From assembly GCF_000720115.1 (NCBI RefSeq), contig NZ_JOIR01000027.1:19403-83402 (forward strand): a stretch of DNA of 64,000 nt, given 5' to 3'. This DNA comes from Streptomyces sp. NRRL F-2580. GTDB taxonomy: Bacteria; Actinomycetota; Actinomycetes; Streptomycetales; Streptomycetaceae. Shown in pieces: positions 50,668-60,394 of the stretch. Numbering within the stretch: the stretch's first letter is position 1; each line of letters opens with the position of its first letter. Position numbers and translations under genes: made by a program. Below the pieces are notes generated by a model. That model was not told where the DNA came from. It saw nothing but the letters and a program-made list of their open reading frames with translations, and searched no databases.

Positions 50668-51590
50668 CCGGCGGCGTCGCGGACCGCCCGGGCCACTTGG
50701 TCCGGGCGGTCGAGCATGACCAGGTGCCCGGCGGGCTCGGCGACCTCGAAGCGCGCGCCGAGCACGTCCGCGAGGTCCGCCTGGCGGGCCAGCCAGCGCA
50801 GGGCGCAGGCGCCGGCCGAGCCGTCGTGGCCGGCGAGGACGGTGGCGGGGGCGGTCAGCGGGTGCGTCCCGCGCAGGGCGAGCAGTTCGGCGGCCATGTC
50901 CGGGTAGCGGGAGTTCTCCAGCAGGGCGCCGCGCCAGACGCGGCCGGTGCGGTAGCAGCGGCGTACGAGGTCCCGTGCGGCCGGGTCGGAGCCGCCGGTG
51001 CGGGAGGCCCGTACCGCGGCGCGCCGGGCCAGTGGCCCCAGCGCGGCCGGCAGCCCGGCGGCGGTCACCGCCCGGCCGAGGGCGCGGGCGGCGCCGGTGC
51101 GCAGCGCGGCGGGCAGCACCGTACGGGGGTCTTCCTCGACGCTGCCGTCGAGCAGGACCAAGGCGGCGGTGCGCCGCGGGTACAGGCGGGCGAAGGCCTC
51201 GGCGTGGAACGCGGCGATCGAGTGCCCGACGACGGTGACCGGGCCGGTGAGAGCGAGTGCGTCCAGCAGGCCGGCGATCCGGTGGGCCTCCCCGGCGGTG
51301 GTCGGCGGCTCGCCGGCCGGGCCGCTGAGGCCGTGGCCGGGGCGGTCGAAGCGGACGACGGTGCGGCCCGAGGCGGCGAGCAGCGCGGCGACGGGGTCCC
51401 AGTCGAACCAGGCCATGGCGAGCCCGGCGCTGAGCACGCACACGGACCCCCGGCCCTCGACGACGACGTGCAGCGGCACCCCGTCCACGCGGACGAACCG
51501 GCCGGTGCCGCTCGCGCACGGAGCCGCGTACGGGTCCTCGTGCGCGTCCGCGTACGTCGGCACGCTCGGCGGCACGCGCGGCGGCGTCAT
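50652..51590 (-). CDS. Alpha/beta-fold hydrolase
   Basis: A 312-residue protein; ATG 51588-51590 overlaps the stop of the upstream gene as ATGA. The hydrolase fold is clear: oxyanion region, VVGHSIAAFHAEA with the nucleophile Ser (elbow GHSIA), a late acidic residue in VLAGHDGSAG and a final His in VAEPAGHLVML. The substrate is unknown. Translational coupling to the DUF998 membrane protein suggests a shared task at the membrane or on lipids. Confidence 0.85.
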   Translation of the reverse strand: MTPPRVPPSVPTYADAHEDPYAAPCASGTGRFVRVDGVPLHVVVEGRGSVCVLSAGLAMAWFDWDPVAALLAASGRTVVRFDRPGHGLSGPAGEPPTTAGEAHRIAGLLDALALTGPVTVVGHSIAAFHAEAFARLYPRRTAALVLLDGSVEEDPRTVLPAALRTGAARALGRAVTAAGLPAALGPLARRAAVRASRTGGSDPAARDLVRRCYRTGRVWRGALLENSRYPDMAAELLALRGTHPLTAPATVLAGHDGSAGACALRWLARQADLADVLGARFEVAEPAGHLVMLDRPDQVARAVRDAAGQLLA

Positions 51591-52288
51591 GTACGGCCCT
51601 CCTTGTGGACCGAGTACGCGAGCAGGCCCAGCCAGAGCGCAACGAGCAGCACCTGGAGCCGCTGCCCCGCGCCGAGGGCCCAGGTCCCGCGCCCCGCGGT
51701 GAACAGCGCGATGGCGGTCAGCGTCCACGCGGTGGCGAGCAGTTCGAGGGCGACGAGCGCGGGCCCGCAGCGGGCGAGCGGGGCGAACCAGCCGTAGCGG
51801 CGGGCGGCGACGGTCAGGGCCACCAGGCCGACGAGGGCACCGGTCATCGCGAGGCCGCTGCTGACGGCATGGGCCCGGTGGGTGGCGGGGACCAGGCCTG
51901 CGGTCTCCAGGGCGGCGCATTCGGGGTCCACGGTGGGCGTGCAGCTCAGCGGCAGCCAGGCGTCGGCGGCGGTCGCCGCGCCGAAGAGGGTGATCCCGGC
52001 CCAGCCGACGACCGCCCAGAGGCGGCGCGACTCGGCGTACTTCAGCAGCCGGGACAGGGCCAGCAGTCCGCCGGCGAAGGCGAGCAGCCCGGCGGTGAAG
52101 TCGGTGGCCCGGAACAGGCCGCCGAGCGGCTGGTCCTGGGCGGCGAGTTCGCTGACGTACGTCTCGATGGGGTTGAGGCCCGTGGAGAGCACGACTTCGA
52201 GCACCCACGCGGTGTACGCGGCGCCGGCGAGACCGATCAGCACGGCGACCGGCCAGGCGGTCCGCGGAGAGAGGCCATGTGGGGGCAT
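51587..52288 (-). CDS. DUF998 membrane protein
   Basis: A 233-residue protein with about six membrane helices (AWPVAVLIGLAGAAYTAWVL; ATDFTAGLLAFAGGLLAL; LVALELLATAWTLTAIALF). The luminal loop LPLSCTPTVDPECAALE with two cysteines is typical of DUF998 proteins. It precedes and is coupled to the hydrolase. Function unknown. Confidence 0.85.
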   Translation of the reverse strand: MPPHGLSPRTAWPVAVLIGLAGAAYTAWVLEVVLSTGLNPIETYVSELAAQDQPLGGLFRATDFTAGLLAFAGGLLALSRLLKYAESRRLWAVVGWAGITLFGAATAADAWLPLSCTPTVDPECAALETAGLVPATHRAHAVSSGLAMTGALVGLVALTVAARRYGWFAPLARCGPALVALELLATAWTLTAIALFTAGRGTWALGAGQRLQVLLVALWLGLLAYSVHKEGRT

Positions 52289-52361
52289 AGTGTGACTAAT
52301 CCTAAGCAGACCCGGGAGTCGGTCCTATGATCGGATACCCACCCCGGGTAGGGTTCCCGCC

Positions 52362-52892
52362 ATGACGCGCAGTGCTGAGCGAGCCGCCCCGGGACTCCGG
52401 TTGCTGCTGCTCGCCGCGCTGTTGCTGGGCATCGTCACCATGCACACCCTCGGCCATCCGGCTGACTCCCATGCCATGGAGGACGTGTCCGCGGCCCACT
52501 CCGTTGCCTCGGCCGGGTCACCCGGCCCGGCCGCGGACGGCGGCGCGCACCACATCCCGGCGCCCCCGCCGACGGCGCCGGACCCCGAGCAGGACCCCCT
52601 GCCGGCCCTGGAACCGGCCGTGGAACCGGCCGAACCGCCCCTGGCGGCGGCCATGGGACCGGGCCCGGCGCAGGCGGCCGGGACGCAGTGGCCCGGCACC
52701 GGCATGGACCCCATGTCGGTCTGCTCCGCCGTGCTCGCGGGGCTCGTCCTGCTGTACCTCGGCGCCGGACCGGCCGGCTCCCGCGACACCGCGCCGCTCG
52801 GGGGCGCGGCCCGCATACCGGGCCGGTCCGGTGGCCCGGATCCGCCCTCGCCCCGCGAGCTCCTCGCCCGGCTGGCGGTCCTGCGGGTATAG
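52362..52892 (+). CDS. DUF6153-like membrane protein
   Basis: A 176-residue protein with ATG 52362. An N-terminal hydrophobic segment (RLLLLAALLLGIVTMHTLGH) contains the conserved-looking MHTLGH; a Pro/Ala-rich, His-containing middle follows, then a second hydrophobic segment (SVCSAVLAGLVLLYLGAG). I recall this layout as DUF6153 in Streptomyces, often next to copper-related genes. A multicopper oxidase follows 219 bases later. Confidence 0.72.
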   Translation: MTRSAERAAPGLRLLLLAALLLGIVTMHTLGHPADSHAMEDVSAAHSVASAGSPGPAADGGAHHIPAPPPTAPDPEQDPLPALEPAVEPAEPPLAAAMGPGPAQAAGTQWPGTGMDPMSVCSAVLAGLVLLYLGAGPAGSRDTAPLGGAARIPGRSGGPDPPSPRELLARLAVLRV

Positions 52893-52911
52893 GCCCTGCC
52901 CCGGCCGTCGC

Positions 52912-53065
52912 CTCCGCATGCCCGTACGTCCGTGTGCCCGCACGCCTCCGTGCCCGTACGCCGGGACATCCGCATGCCCGCGGTGCCCCACAGCCCGCGT
53001 GCCCCCATGCCCGTAGGCGTGCGCACCCGTACGCCCGTACGCCCGTACACCCGCGAGGCGGCGCC
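52912..53065. repeat. GCCCGTACG-type simple repeats before multicopper oxidase
   Basis: The 219-base gap between the DUF6153 and oxidase genes is filled with scattered copies of GCCCGTACG and GCATGCCCG-like words, with a tight tandem run near 53,030-53,055. No gene or promoter was recognised inside. Confidence 0.5.
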
Positions 53066-53111
53066 GAACCGCGCCCATGAATCCGTACCACCAGACCCAC
53101 GAGGTGCTCCC

Positions 53112-54731
53112 ATGCGCTCTCTTCCCACCCGTCGCGCCGTGCTCGGCGCATCCGCGGCCCTCGCCGGCTCCGGACTGCTCGCCGCCTGCTCCGGCTCCTC
53201 CTCCCGCCCCTCGGGCACGGACCACGGCTCCATGAACCACGGCGGATCCGCCGCCGACGGCCCCGCGGGGTACGTGGACCCGGCCGGCCCCGAGGTCCGG
53301 GCCGCCGAGGCGGCCCGCAAGGCCACCGGCCCGCTCACCGAGGTCAAGGTCACCGCCACCGCCACCCCGCTCGACCTCGGTGCCGGGCGGACCGTCCGCT
53401 CCTGGGCGTACGGGGACAAGCTGCCGGGCCAGGAGATCCGGGCCACCGCCGGCGGCACGCTCTCCCTCACCCTGGCCAACAACCTCCCCGAGGCCACCTC
53501 CCTGCACTGGCACGGCCTCGCGCTGCGCAACGACATGGACGGGGTCCCGGGGCTGACGCAGCGGGACATCGCCCCGGGCGGATCCTTCACGTACAAGTTC
53601 GCCGTCCCCCAGCCGGGGACGTACTGGTTCCACCCCCACACCGGGGTCCAGCAGGACCGCGGCCTCTACGCCCCGCTCATCATCGAGGACCCGAAGGAGC
53701 CCCTCTCCTACGACAAGGAGTGGGTGGTGGTCCTGGACGACTGGATCGACGGAGTGGACGGCGCCACCCCGGACGCCGTCCTCACCGAGCTCCGCAAGGG
53801 CATGAACGGGGACGGGAACCGGGGCGGCGGCGCGGGCGGCGGGGGCCACGCCGGGCACGGCGCCGCGCCCGCCCCGTCCGCCCCCAGGGCCGCCGGCCGC
53901 TCCCACCTCCTCATGGGCGCCGACAGCGACATCCTCGGCAAGGACGCGGGCGACGTCGCCTACCCCCACTACCTGATCAACGGCCGGGTGGCGGAGGACC
54001 CGTCGGTCTTCACCGCCCGCCCGGGGGACCGGATCCGGCTGCGCATCATCAACGCCGGCGGGGACACCGCCTTCCGGATCGCCCTCGGCGGCCACGAGCT
54101 GACGGTCACCCACACCGACGGCTACCCGGTGGAGCACACGAAGGCGGACTCACTGCTGCTGGGCATGGGCGAGCGGTACGACGTCCTGGTCACCGCCGAG
54201 GACGGGGTGTTCCCGCTCACCGCGCTGGCCGAGGGCAAGGGGAAGTCGGCGCTGGCGGTGCTGCGCACCGGGACGGGTACGGCGCCCACGGCCGCGACCC
54301 GGCCGGCCGAACTGGACACGCCGCCGCCGTCCGCGGACTCGCTCAGGGCCGCCGGTGCGGCCGTACTGGCCCCGCGCGAGCCGGACCGTACGGTGCAGAT
54401 CCGCCTGACCGGCTCCATGACCCGGTACAACTGGGCCTTCGACGGCAAGCCGTACACACCGGACCAGCGGCACCCGGTGAAGGCGGGCGAGCGGGTCCGG
54501 CTGCAGTTCCGCAACGCGACGCCGATGTGGCACCCCGTGCACCTGCACGGCCACACCTTCGCGCTGGCCGGAGAGGGCGGCGGGGCGCGCAAGGACACCG
54601 CGATCATCCTGCCGGGCGGGCGGCTGACGGCGGACTTCGACGCGGACAACCCCGGACTGTGGATGGTCCATTGCCACAACGTCTACCACTCGGAGTCCGG
54701 AATGATGACGGTGCTGGGCTACCAGCTGTAG
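53112..54731 (+). CDS. Tat-exported multicopper oxidase
   Basis: A 539-residue protein; ATG 53112 follows GAGGTG. The signal (LPTRRAVLGASAALAGSGLLAAC) is a twin-arginine type ending in a lipobox cysteine, so it is exported folded and lipid-anchored. All four copper-binding motifs are present: LHWHG, WFHPHT, HPVHLHGH and HCHNVYHSESGM. This marks a working three-domain oxidase, probably oxidising phenols or Cu(I). A Met/His/Gly-rich stretch (GGGGHAGHG) sits between domains 1 and 2. Substrate not determined. Confidence 0.92.
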   Translation: MRSLPTRRAVLGASAALAGSGLLAACSGSSSRPSGTDHGSMNHGGSAADGPAGYVDPAGPEVRAAEAARKATGPLTEVKVTATATPLDLGAGRTVRSWAYGDKLPGQEIRATAGGTLSLTLANNLPEATSLHWHGLALRNDMDGVPGLTQRDIAPGGSFTYKFAVPQPGTYWFHPHTGVQQDRGLYAPLIIEDPKEPLSYDKEWVVVLDDWIDGVDGATPDAVLTELRKGMNGDGNRGGGAGGGGHAGHGAAPAPSAPRAAGRSHLLMGADSDILGKDAGDVAYPHYLINGRVAEDPSVFTARPGDRIRLRIINAGGDTAFRIALGGHELTVTHTDGYPVEHTKADSLLLGMGERYDVLVTAEDGVFPLTALAEGKGKSALAVLRTGTGTAPTAATRPAELDTPPPSADSLRAAGAAVLAPREPDRTVQIRLTGSMTRYNWAFDGKPYTPDQRHPVKAGERVRLQFRNATPMWHPVHLHGHTFALAGEGGGARKDTAIILPGGRLTADFDADNPGLWMVHCHNVYHSESGMMTVLGYQL

Positions 54732-54868
54732 GCGGCGCCGTACGGTCCCGGGTCGGCCCCTCGGCGGGCCGGCCCGGCACCGGGCCGGGATTCGGGCGGG
54801 CGCGGGCCGCGGTCATGGCACCCTTGCGGTGATCACAGCATCTGCGACAAAAGGACGCCCCCGCCGGT

Positions 54869-56173
54869 ATGAGCACGCCGAACCCGCCCAGCACCCCTCC
54901 CGGCCCGTCCGAAGAGCCCGCGGGCACCACCCCGACGGCCGAGGCCGCCTCCATACCGGCGCCGTCCGCACAGCCGCTGTCACTCGACAAGACCCCGGCC
55001 GCGGCAACCCCGGAGTCCCCCGAACAGCCCCTGTCGCTCGAAAAGGCCCCGAAGAGTCCGGTAGCCCCCGAGCCCCCGGCCGACGCCAAAACTCCCGAGG
55101 CCCCGGTGCCCGCCGACACTCCCGCCACCCCGGCCCCGGCGCCCGCCCCGGCCGACCCCTGGGCCACACCCGACCCCTCGGCTCCCAAGGCGCCCGCGGC
55201 CCCGTCCGCACCGGCGGCACCGGCCGCACCGGCCGCCCCCGCGGCCCACGGCGCCCCGGCAGCCCCCGCCCCCTCGCCGTTCGCCCCGCCCGCCCCGGCG
55301 CCGGGCCCGCCGACCGTCCCCGGCGGGCCGGCCCCCGTCTGGGGCGCGCCCCCCGCGTGGGGACAGCCCGGCTTCGGCGGGGTCCCGTACGCCGGTTACC
55401 CGCAGGGCCCCCCGACCACCAACGGCCTGGCCGTCGCCGCCGTGATCGTCGCCTGCTTCGCCATCATGACCGGCCTCGTGCCCCTCTTCTTCTGGGCGGG
55501 CGCCCTGCTGGCCGTCGTCGCCACGGGCCTCGGCATCGGCGCGCTCGTCCGCGCCGGCAAGGGCGCCCCGAACAAGGCGATGTCCGTCGTCGGCACCGTC
55601 CTCGGCGTGCTCGGCCTCGCCGCCTCCGTCGGCGGCTTCTTCATCACGGCCGTCTTCCTCGACAACACCTCCGGCCGCTACGAGCAGGGGATCGACATCG
55701 ACGAGGAGGAGCTGGACCTGGAGGGGCTCTACCCCAGCGGTGAGCCCTGGCCGTCCGCGTCCCCGTCGCCCTCCCAGGTCCCGGGCCTGACCAGCGCGCT
55801 GCCGTTCGGCGAGACCTTCACGTATCCGAACGGCATCAAGGTGAGCCTCTCGGCGCCGAAGAAGTACGTCACGAAGAACAAGTACTCCAAGGTGGGCAAC
55901 GCGGTGGCGATGACGCTCACCATCACCAACGGCTCGTCCGGCACGCACAACGTCATCTACGCGATGCCCAACGTCCGCGACGAGGACGGGATGACAGCCA
56001 AGCTCGTCTTCGACGGCGACGTCCCGAAGATGGTCAAGGGCGACATCCTGCCGGGCGAGTCCGCGAGCGGGATCCTGGCCTTCGAGGTCCCGGAGGGCAC
56101 CGAGCGCATCAGCGCCGACATCTCACCCGGGATCCTGCTGCCCCACGCGAAGTTCAGCGGCTCGATCGGCTGA
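54869..56173 (+). CDS. DUF4190 membrane protein with extracellular beta domain
   Basis: A 434-residue protein starting at ATG 54869. About 180 residues of Pro/Ala-rich sequence precede two membrane helices (LAVAAVIVACFAIMTGLVPL; VVGTVLGVLGLAASVGGFFI) of the DUF4190 kind. The C-terminal outer part (about 300-434) is beta-rich (TYPNGIKVSLSAPKKYV; GNAVAMTLTITNGSSG) like the DUF4352 immunoglobulin-type fold. Role unknown; common in Streptomyces membranes. Confidence 0.78.
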   Translation: MSTPNPPSTPPGPSEEPAGTTPTAEAASIPAPSAQPLSLDKTPAAATPESPEQPLSLEKAPKSPVAPEPPADAKTPEAPVPADTPATPAPAPAPADPWATPDPSAPKAPAAPSAPAAPAAPAAPAAHGAPAAPAPSPFAPPAPAPGPPTVPGGPAPVWGAPPAWGQPGFGGVPYAGYPQGPPTTNGLAVAAVIVACFAIMTGLVPLFFWAGALLAVVATGLGIGALVRAGKGAPNKAMSVVGTVLGVLGLAASVGGFFITAVFLDNTSGRYEQGIDIDEEELDLEGLYPSGEPWPSASPSPSQVPGLTSALPFGETFTYPNGIKVSLSAPKKYVTKNKYSKVGNAVAMTLTITNGSSGTHNVIYAMPNVRDEDGMTAKLVFDGDVPKMVKGDILPGESASGILAFEVPEGTERISADISPGILLPHAKFSGSIG

Positions 56174-56237
56174 CCCGGGCACACCGGACGGCCGGGGCCC
56201 AGGACATCGCGTCAGAAAGACGATTAGACTGGGCGCC

Positions 56238-57992
56238 GTGCCTCAACTACGCCTCGCTCTGAATCAGATCGACTCGCACGTCGGCAACATCGACGCCAAC
56301 ACCGACTCGGTCGTCCACTGGACCCGGCACTCCGCCGAGCAGGGTGCCCACCTGGTGGCGTTCCCGGAGATGATGCTGACCGGGTACCCCGTCGAGGACC
56401 TCGCCCTGCGCGGCTCCTTCGTCGAGGCCTCCCGCAGCGCGCTGCGCGAGCTCGCGCGGCGGCTGGCGGACGAGGGCCTCGGCGACCTGCCGGTCGTCGT
56501 CGGTTACCTCGACCGCACCGAGAAGGCCGTCCCCCGGCTCGGCAAGCCGGCCGGCTCCCCCGAGAACGCGGCGGCCGTGCTGCACCGCGGGCAGGTCGTC
56601 CTGCGCTTCGCCAAGCACCACCTCCCCAACTACGGGGTGTTCGACGAGTTCCGGTACTTCGTGCCGGGCGACACCCAGCCGGTGATCCGGGTCCGCGGCG
56701 TCGACGTGGCCCTGGCCATCTGCGAGGACCTCTGGCAGGAGGGCGGCCGGGTCCCGGCCACCCGCTCCGCCGGGGCCGGACTGCTGATCTCGGTCAACGC
56801 CTCCCCGTACGAGCGCGACAAGGACGACCTGCGCCTCGAACTGGTCCGCAAGCGGGCGCAGGAGGCCGGCTGCACCCTCGCCTACCTGGCGATGATCGGC
56901 GGCCAGGACGAGCTGGTCTTCGACGGCGACTCGATCGTCGTCGACGCCGACGGCGAGGTCATCGCCCGCGCCCCGCAGTTCTCCGAGGGCTGCGTCCTGG
57001 TCGACCTCGACCTGCCGGCCGCGCGCGCCGACGCCCCCGAGGGCGTGGTGGACGACGGACTGCGCATCGACCGCGTGGTCCTCTCCGAGGAGCCCGTGGA
57101 GGCGTACGAGCCCGTCGTCACCGGCGGTTACGCCGACCGTCTCGACGACGACGAGGAGGTCTACGACGCGCTGGTCGTGGGGCTGCGCGCGTACGTCAAG
57201 AAGAACGGATTCCGCTCCGTCCTGATCGGGCTCTCCGGCGGCATCGACTCCGCGCTCGTCGCCGCCATCGCCTGCGACGCGATCGGCGCGCAGAACGTGT
57301 ACGGCGTCTCGATGCCCTCGAAGTACTCCTCGGACCACTCCAAGGGGGACGCGGCCGACCTGGCCGAGCGGACCGGGCTGAACTTCCGGACCGTGCCGAT
57401 CGAGCCGATGTTCGACGCGTACATGGGCTCGCTCGGCCTCACCGGCCTGGCTGAGGAGAACCTGCAGTCCCGGCTGCGCGGCACCATGCTGATGGCGCTC
57501 TCCAACCAGGAGGGCCACATCGTGCTGGCCCCGGGCAACAAGTCGGAGCTGGCCGTCGGCTACTCCACGCTCTACGGCGACTCGGTGGGCGCGTACGGCC
57601 CGATCAAGGACGTCTACAAGACGGACGTCTTCCGGCTCGCGCACTACCGCAACCGGGCCGCCGCCGAGCGCGGCGAGACCCCGCCGATCCCGGAGAACTC
57701 CATCGTGAAGCCGCCGAGCGCCGAACTGCGCCCGGATCAGGTGGACACGGACTCGCTGCCGGACTACCCGGTGCTCGACGCGATCCTGGCCCTGTACGTG
57801 GACCGCGACCAGGGCATGGAGGCCATCGTGGCGGCCGGCTTCGACCGCGAGCTGGTCGCCAGGACCCTGCGGATGGTGGACACGGCGGAGTACAAGCGCC
57901 GCCAGTACCCGCCGGGTACGAAGATCTCCGCGAAGGGCTTCGGCAAGGACCGTCGGCTGCCCATCACGAACGGCTGGCGCGAGCAGGCGTAG
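56238..57992 (+). CDS. nadE: Glutamine-dependent NAD+ synthetase
   Basis: A 584-residue two-domain enzyme making the last step of NAD synthesis. The N-terminal nitrilase-like amidase carries the Glu44 (AFPEMMLTG), Lys126 (RFAKHHLPN) and Cys162 (ALAICEDLW) triad that releases ammonia from glutamine. The C-terminal synthetase has the ATP loop IGLSGGIDSAL (near residue 333) and KSELAVGYSTLYGD. Length and order match actinobacterial NadE. GTG start at 56238; no strong ribosome-binding site, perhaps a short leader. Confidence 0.95.
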   Translation: MPQLRLALNQIDSHVGNIDANTDSVVHWTRHSAEQGAHLVAFPEMMLTGYPVEDLALRGSFVEASRSALRELARRLADEGLGDLPVVVGYLDRTEKAVPRLGKPAGSPENAAAVLHRGQVVLRFAKHHLPNYGVFDEFRYFVPGDTQPVIRVRGVDVALAICEDLWQEGGRVPATRSAGAGLLISVNASPYERDKDDLRLELVRKRAQEAGCTLAYLAMIGGQDELVFDGDSIVVDADGEVIARAPQFSEGCVLVDLDLPAARADAPEGVVDDGLRIDRVVLSEEPVEAYEPVVTGGYADRLDDDEEVYDALVVGLRAYVKKNGFRSVLIGLSGGIDSALVAAIACDAIGAQNVYGVSMPSKYSSDHSKGDAADLAERTGLNFRTVPIEPMFDAYMGSLGLTGLAEENLQSRLRGTMLMALSNQEGHIVLAPGNKSELAVGYSTLYGDSVGAYGPIKDVYKTDVFRLAHYRNRAAAERGETPPIPENSIVKPPSAELRPDQVDTDSLPDYPVLDAILALYVDRDQGMEAIVAAGFDRELVARTLRMVDTAEYKRRQYPPGTKISAKGFGKDRRLPITNGWREQA

Positions 57993-58056
57993 CCACCGCG
58001 CGCGGCCGCCGGGCGCGGGGGCCGTGTCCTACGGCCGTGCCCGGCGGCCGTGCGCG

Positions 58057-59085
58057 TCAGGGCTTGACCGTGACCCGGGCGGCGACCGGAAGGTGGTCGC
58101 TGCCCGTGCGCGGCAGGGTCCAGGAGGCCTCCGGCCGGATCCCGCGGACCATGATCTGGTCGATCCGGGCCATCGGGAACTGCGCCGGCCAGCTGAAGCC
58201 GAAGCCGTCGCCCGCCGCGCCCTGGGTGGAGCGCATCTGCGAGGTGACCTCGGACAGGGCGCGGTCGTTCATGGTGCCGTTGAGGTCGCCGAGCAGGATG
58301 ACCTTCTTCAGCGGTTCGGCGGCGAGTGCGGCGCCCAGCGCGTCGGCGCTGTCGTCGCGCTGGTTCGCGGTGAAGCCGGCGTTCAGCTTGACCCGGACCG
58401 AGGGAAGGTGCGCGACGAAGGCCGCGACCTTCCCGTGCGGGGTGTCGACGGTGGCGCGCATGGCCCGGGTCCAGCCCATCCTGATGTCGACGGGGGCGCT
58501 CGCGCTCAGCGGGTACTTGCTCCAGAGGCCGACGGTGCCCTCGACCGAGTGGTACTTGTACGTGCCCGCCAGGACCTTCTCGTAGACGGGGACGGCGCTC
58601 CCCTTGAGCTCGGTCAGGGCCAGGACGTCGGCCCCGGACCGGGCGACGGACTCGGCGGTGCCGGCCGGGTCGGGATTGTCGGCGTCGACGTTGTGGGTGG
58701 CGACCACGAGGTTGCCGCCGGAGCCGGACTTGTCGGTGACCAGGCCGCCGAACAGGTTCACCCAGACCGCGCCGGTCAGCACGAGCGCGATGAGCGCGGT
58801 CGCGGACCTGCGGAAGACGGCGCCGGCCAGCAGGAGCGGGACGGCCAGGCCCAGCCAGGGCAGGAAGGTCTCGGTGAGGCTGCCGAGGTTGCCCACGTCG
58901 TTGGGCAGCTCCGCGTGGAAGATCATCACCAGCGCGATCAGCAGGGAGGTCGCGGCGAGCGCCCATCCCCGCCGCCAGATCCCGGGGTCCCTGCGCAGTT
59001 CGGCAAGCCGGCGCCGGAAGGGGGATCCGGAGGGCTCGGGCTCCGAGCCGCCGTTCCCCGATTCCGTCATGTACGCCTGTGCCAT
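58057..59085 (-). CDS. Membrane-anchored endonuclease/exonuclease/phosphatase family protein
   Basis: A 342-residue protein, ATG 59083-59085 (an in-frame ATG lies five codons later). Three N-terminal membrane helices (ALAATSLLIALVMIFHA; PWLGLAVPLLLAGAVF; LIALVLTGAVWVNLF) anchor an outward EEP domain with VATHNVDADN, LTELKGS, VAAFVAHLP, ILLGDLNGTMND and the final GSDHLPVAARV, the usual metal and catalytic positions. May cut DNA or phospholipid head groups outside the cell. It is divergent from panB. Confidence 0.85.
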   Translation of the reverse strand: MAQAYMTESGNGGSEPEPSGSPFRRRLAELRRDPGIWRRGWALAATSLLIALVMIFHAELPNDVGNLGSLTETFLPWLGLAVPLLLAGAVFRRSATALIALVLTGAVWVNLFGGLVTDKSGSGGNLVVATHNVDADNPDPAGTAESVARSGADVLALTELKGSAVPVYEKVLAGTYKYHSVEGTVGLWSKYPLSASAPVDIRMGWTRAMRATVDTPHGKVAAFVAHLPSVRVKLNAGFTANQRDDSADALGAALAAEPLKKVILLGDLNGTMNDRALSEVTSQMRSTQGAAGDGFGFSWPAQFPMARIDQIMVRGIRPEASWTLPRTGSDHLPVAARVTVKP

Positions 59086-59371
59086 GCCACTGCCCTCACT
59101 GCCGTGCTCGCGCTCCGTCCCCGCCCCTTGACCCTAGGCGATGTACGGAGCCTTCCGTGTCGTACGTCACGACCGTCCGTCACGGTCGTACGTCCGGGAG
59201 GACGAACGGCCGTGCGCACCGGGTTCCGCTTGTCACGAAACGCGCACATTGGATCCCTCGGGACGGGTGTGCCCCCCGCCACTTCCGCCTTCGGCCCCAC
59301 GGATGCCACCATGGTGGGTGAGTCCGGGGACGCCGTGAGGGCGCCTCGAGATGACACAAGGAGCAGTTGCA

Positions 59372-60241
59372 ATGACGCATGCCGTTTCGCCTGCCCGCGA
59401 ACCCGCAGCCGCGGCCTCCCCCACCCTGTACGGAGGCACGGGCACCCGGCGCATCACCGTCCGCGACCTGACGCTCGCCAAGGAACGCGGCGAGAAGTGG
59501 CCCATGCTCACCGCCTACGACGCGATGACCGCGTCCGTCTTCGACGAGTCCGGCATCCCGGTCATCCTCGTCGGCGACTCCATGGGCAATTGCCACCTCG
59601 GCTACGACTCCACCGTGCCGGTGACGATGGACCAGATGACCATGCTCTCCGCGGCCGTCGTACGGGGCACGAGCCGCGCCCTGGTCATCGGCGACATGCC
59701 GTTCGGCTCGTACCAGGAAGGCGCCGTGCAGGCGCTGCGCAGCGCCACCCGTCTCGTGAAGGAGGCCGGGGTGGGAGCGGTGAAGCTGGAGGGCGGCGAG
59801 CGCTCGCTGGCCCAGACCGAGCTGATCGTGCAGTCCGGCATCCCGGTCATGTCCCACCTGGGACTGACCCCGCAGTCGGTCAACGCCATGGGCTACCGGG
59901 TGCAGGGCCGCGGCGACGAGGCCGCGCACCAGCTGCTGCGCGACGCGAAGGCGGCGCAGGACGCGGGTGCCTTCGCGGTGGTGCTGGAGCTCGTCCCGGC
60001 CGAGCTGGCCGCCGAGGTCACCCGCTCCCTGCACATCCCGACGGTCGGCATCGGCGCGGGCTCGGAGTGCGACGCGCAGGTGCTGGTGTGGACCGACATG
60101 ATGGGCCTGACCGGGGGGAAGCTGCCGCGGTTCGTGAAGCAGTACGCGAACCTCCGCGCGACCATGGGCGACGCGGCGAAGGCCTTCGCCGAGGACGTGG
60201 TCGGCGGAACGTTCCCGCAGGCGGAGCACGCCTTCCACTGA
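59372..60241 (+). CDS. panB: 3-methyl-2-oxobutanoate hydroxymethyltransferase
   Basis: A 289-residue enzyme of pantothenate synthesis that adds a hydroxymethyl group to alpha-ketoisovalerate. ATG 59372 is preferred since AAGGAG lies upstream at a normal distance; an ATG at 59351 is also in frame. Key motifs are VGDSMGNCHLGYDST (Mg-binding Asp), VIGDMPFGSY, VKLEGG and PVMSHLGLTPQSVNAMGGYRV-like region. A terminator hairpin follows. Located as in other Streptomyces, near nadE. Confidence 0.94.
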   Translation: MTHAVSPAREPAAAASPTLYGGTGTRRITVRDLTLAKERGEKWPMLTAYDAMTASVFDESGIPVILVGDSMGNCHLGYDSTVPVTMDQMTMLSAAVVRGTSRALVIGDMPFGSYQEGAVQALRSATRLVKEAGVGAVKLEGGERSLAQTELIVQSGIPVMSHLGLTPQSVNAMGYRVQGRGDEAAHQLLRDAKAAQDAGAFAVVLELVPAELAAEVTRSLHIPTVGIGAGSECDAQVLVWTDMMGLTGGKLPRFVKQYANLRATMGDAAKAFAEDVVGGTFPQAEHAFH

Positions 60242-60296
60242 CGGTGTGGGCGGCCGTTCCGCCGGCCGCCGCACCGCTCACCGGGAGCTCACCGAC

Positions 60297-60326
60297 AGCC
60301 CGCCGACCGCGTGTCGGCGGGCTGTC
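60297..60326 (+). terminator. Terminator hairpin after panB
   Basis: Arms CAGCCCGCCGAC and GTCGGCGGGCTG with a short loop, about 55 bases after the panB stop. Confidence 0.75.
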
Positions 60327-60394
60327 GTATGTCTGTCGTACGTTTGTCGGTCGGCTGTCGGTGCTCTGTCAGTGGCGGCTGCTCCCATAGGGGC

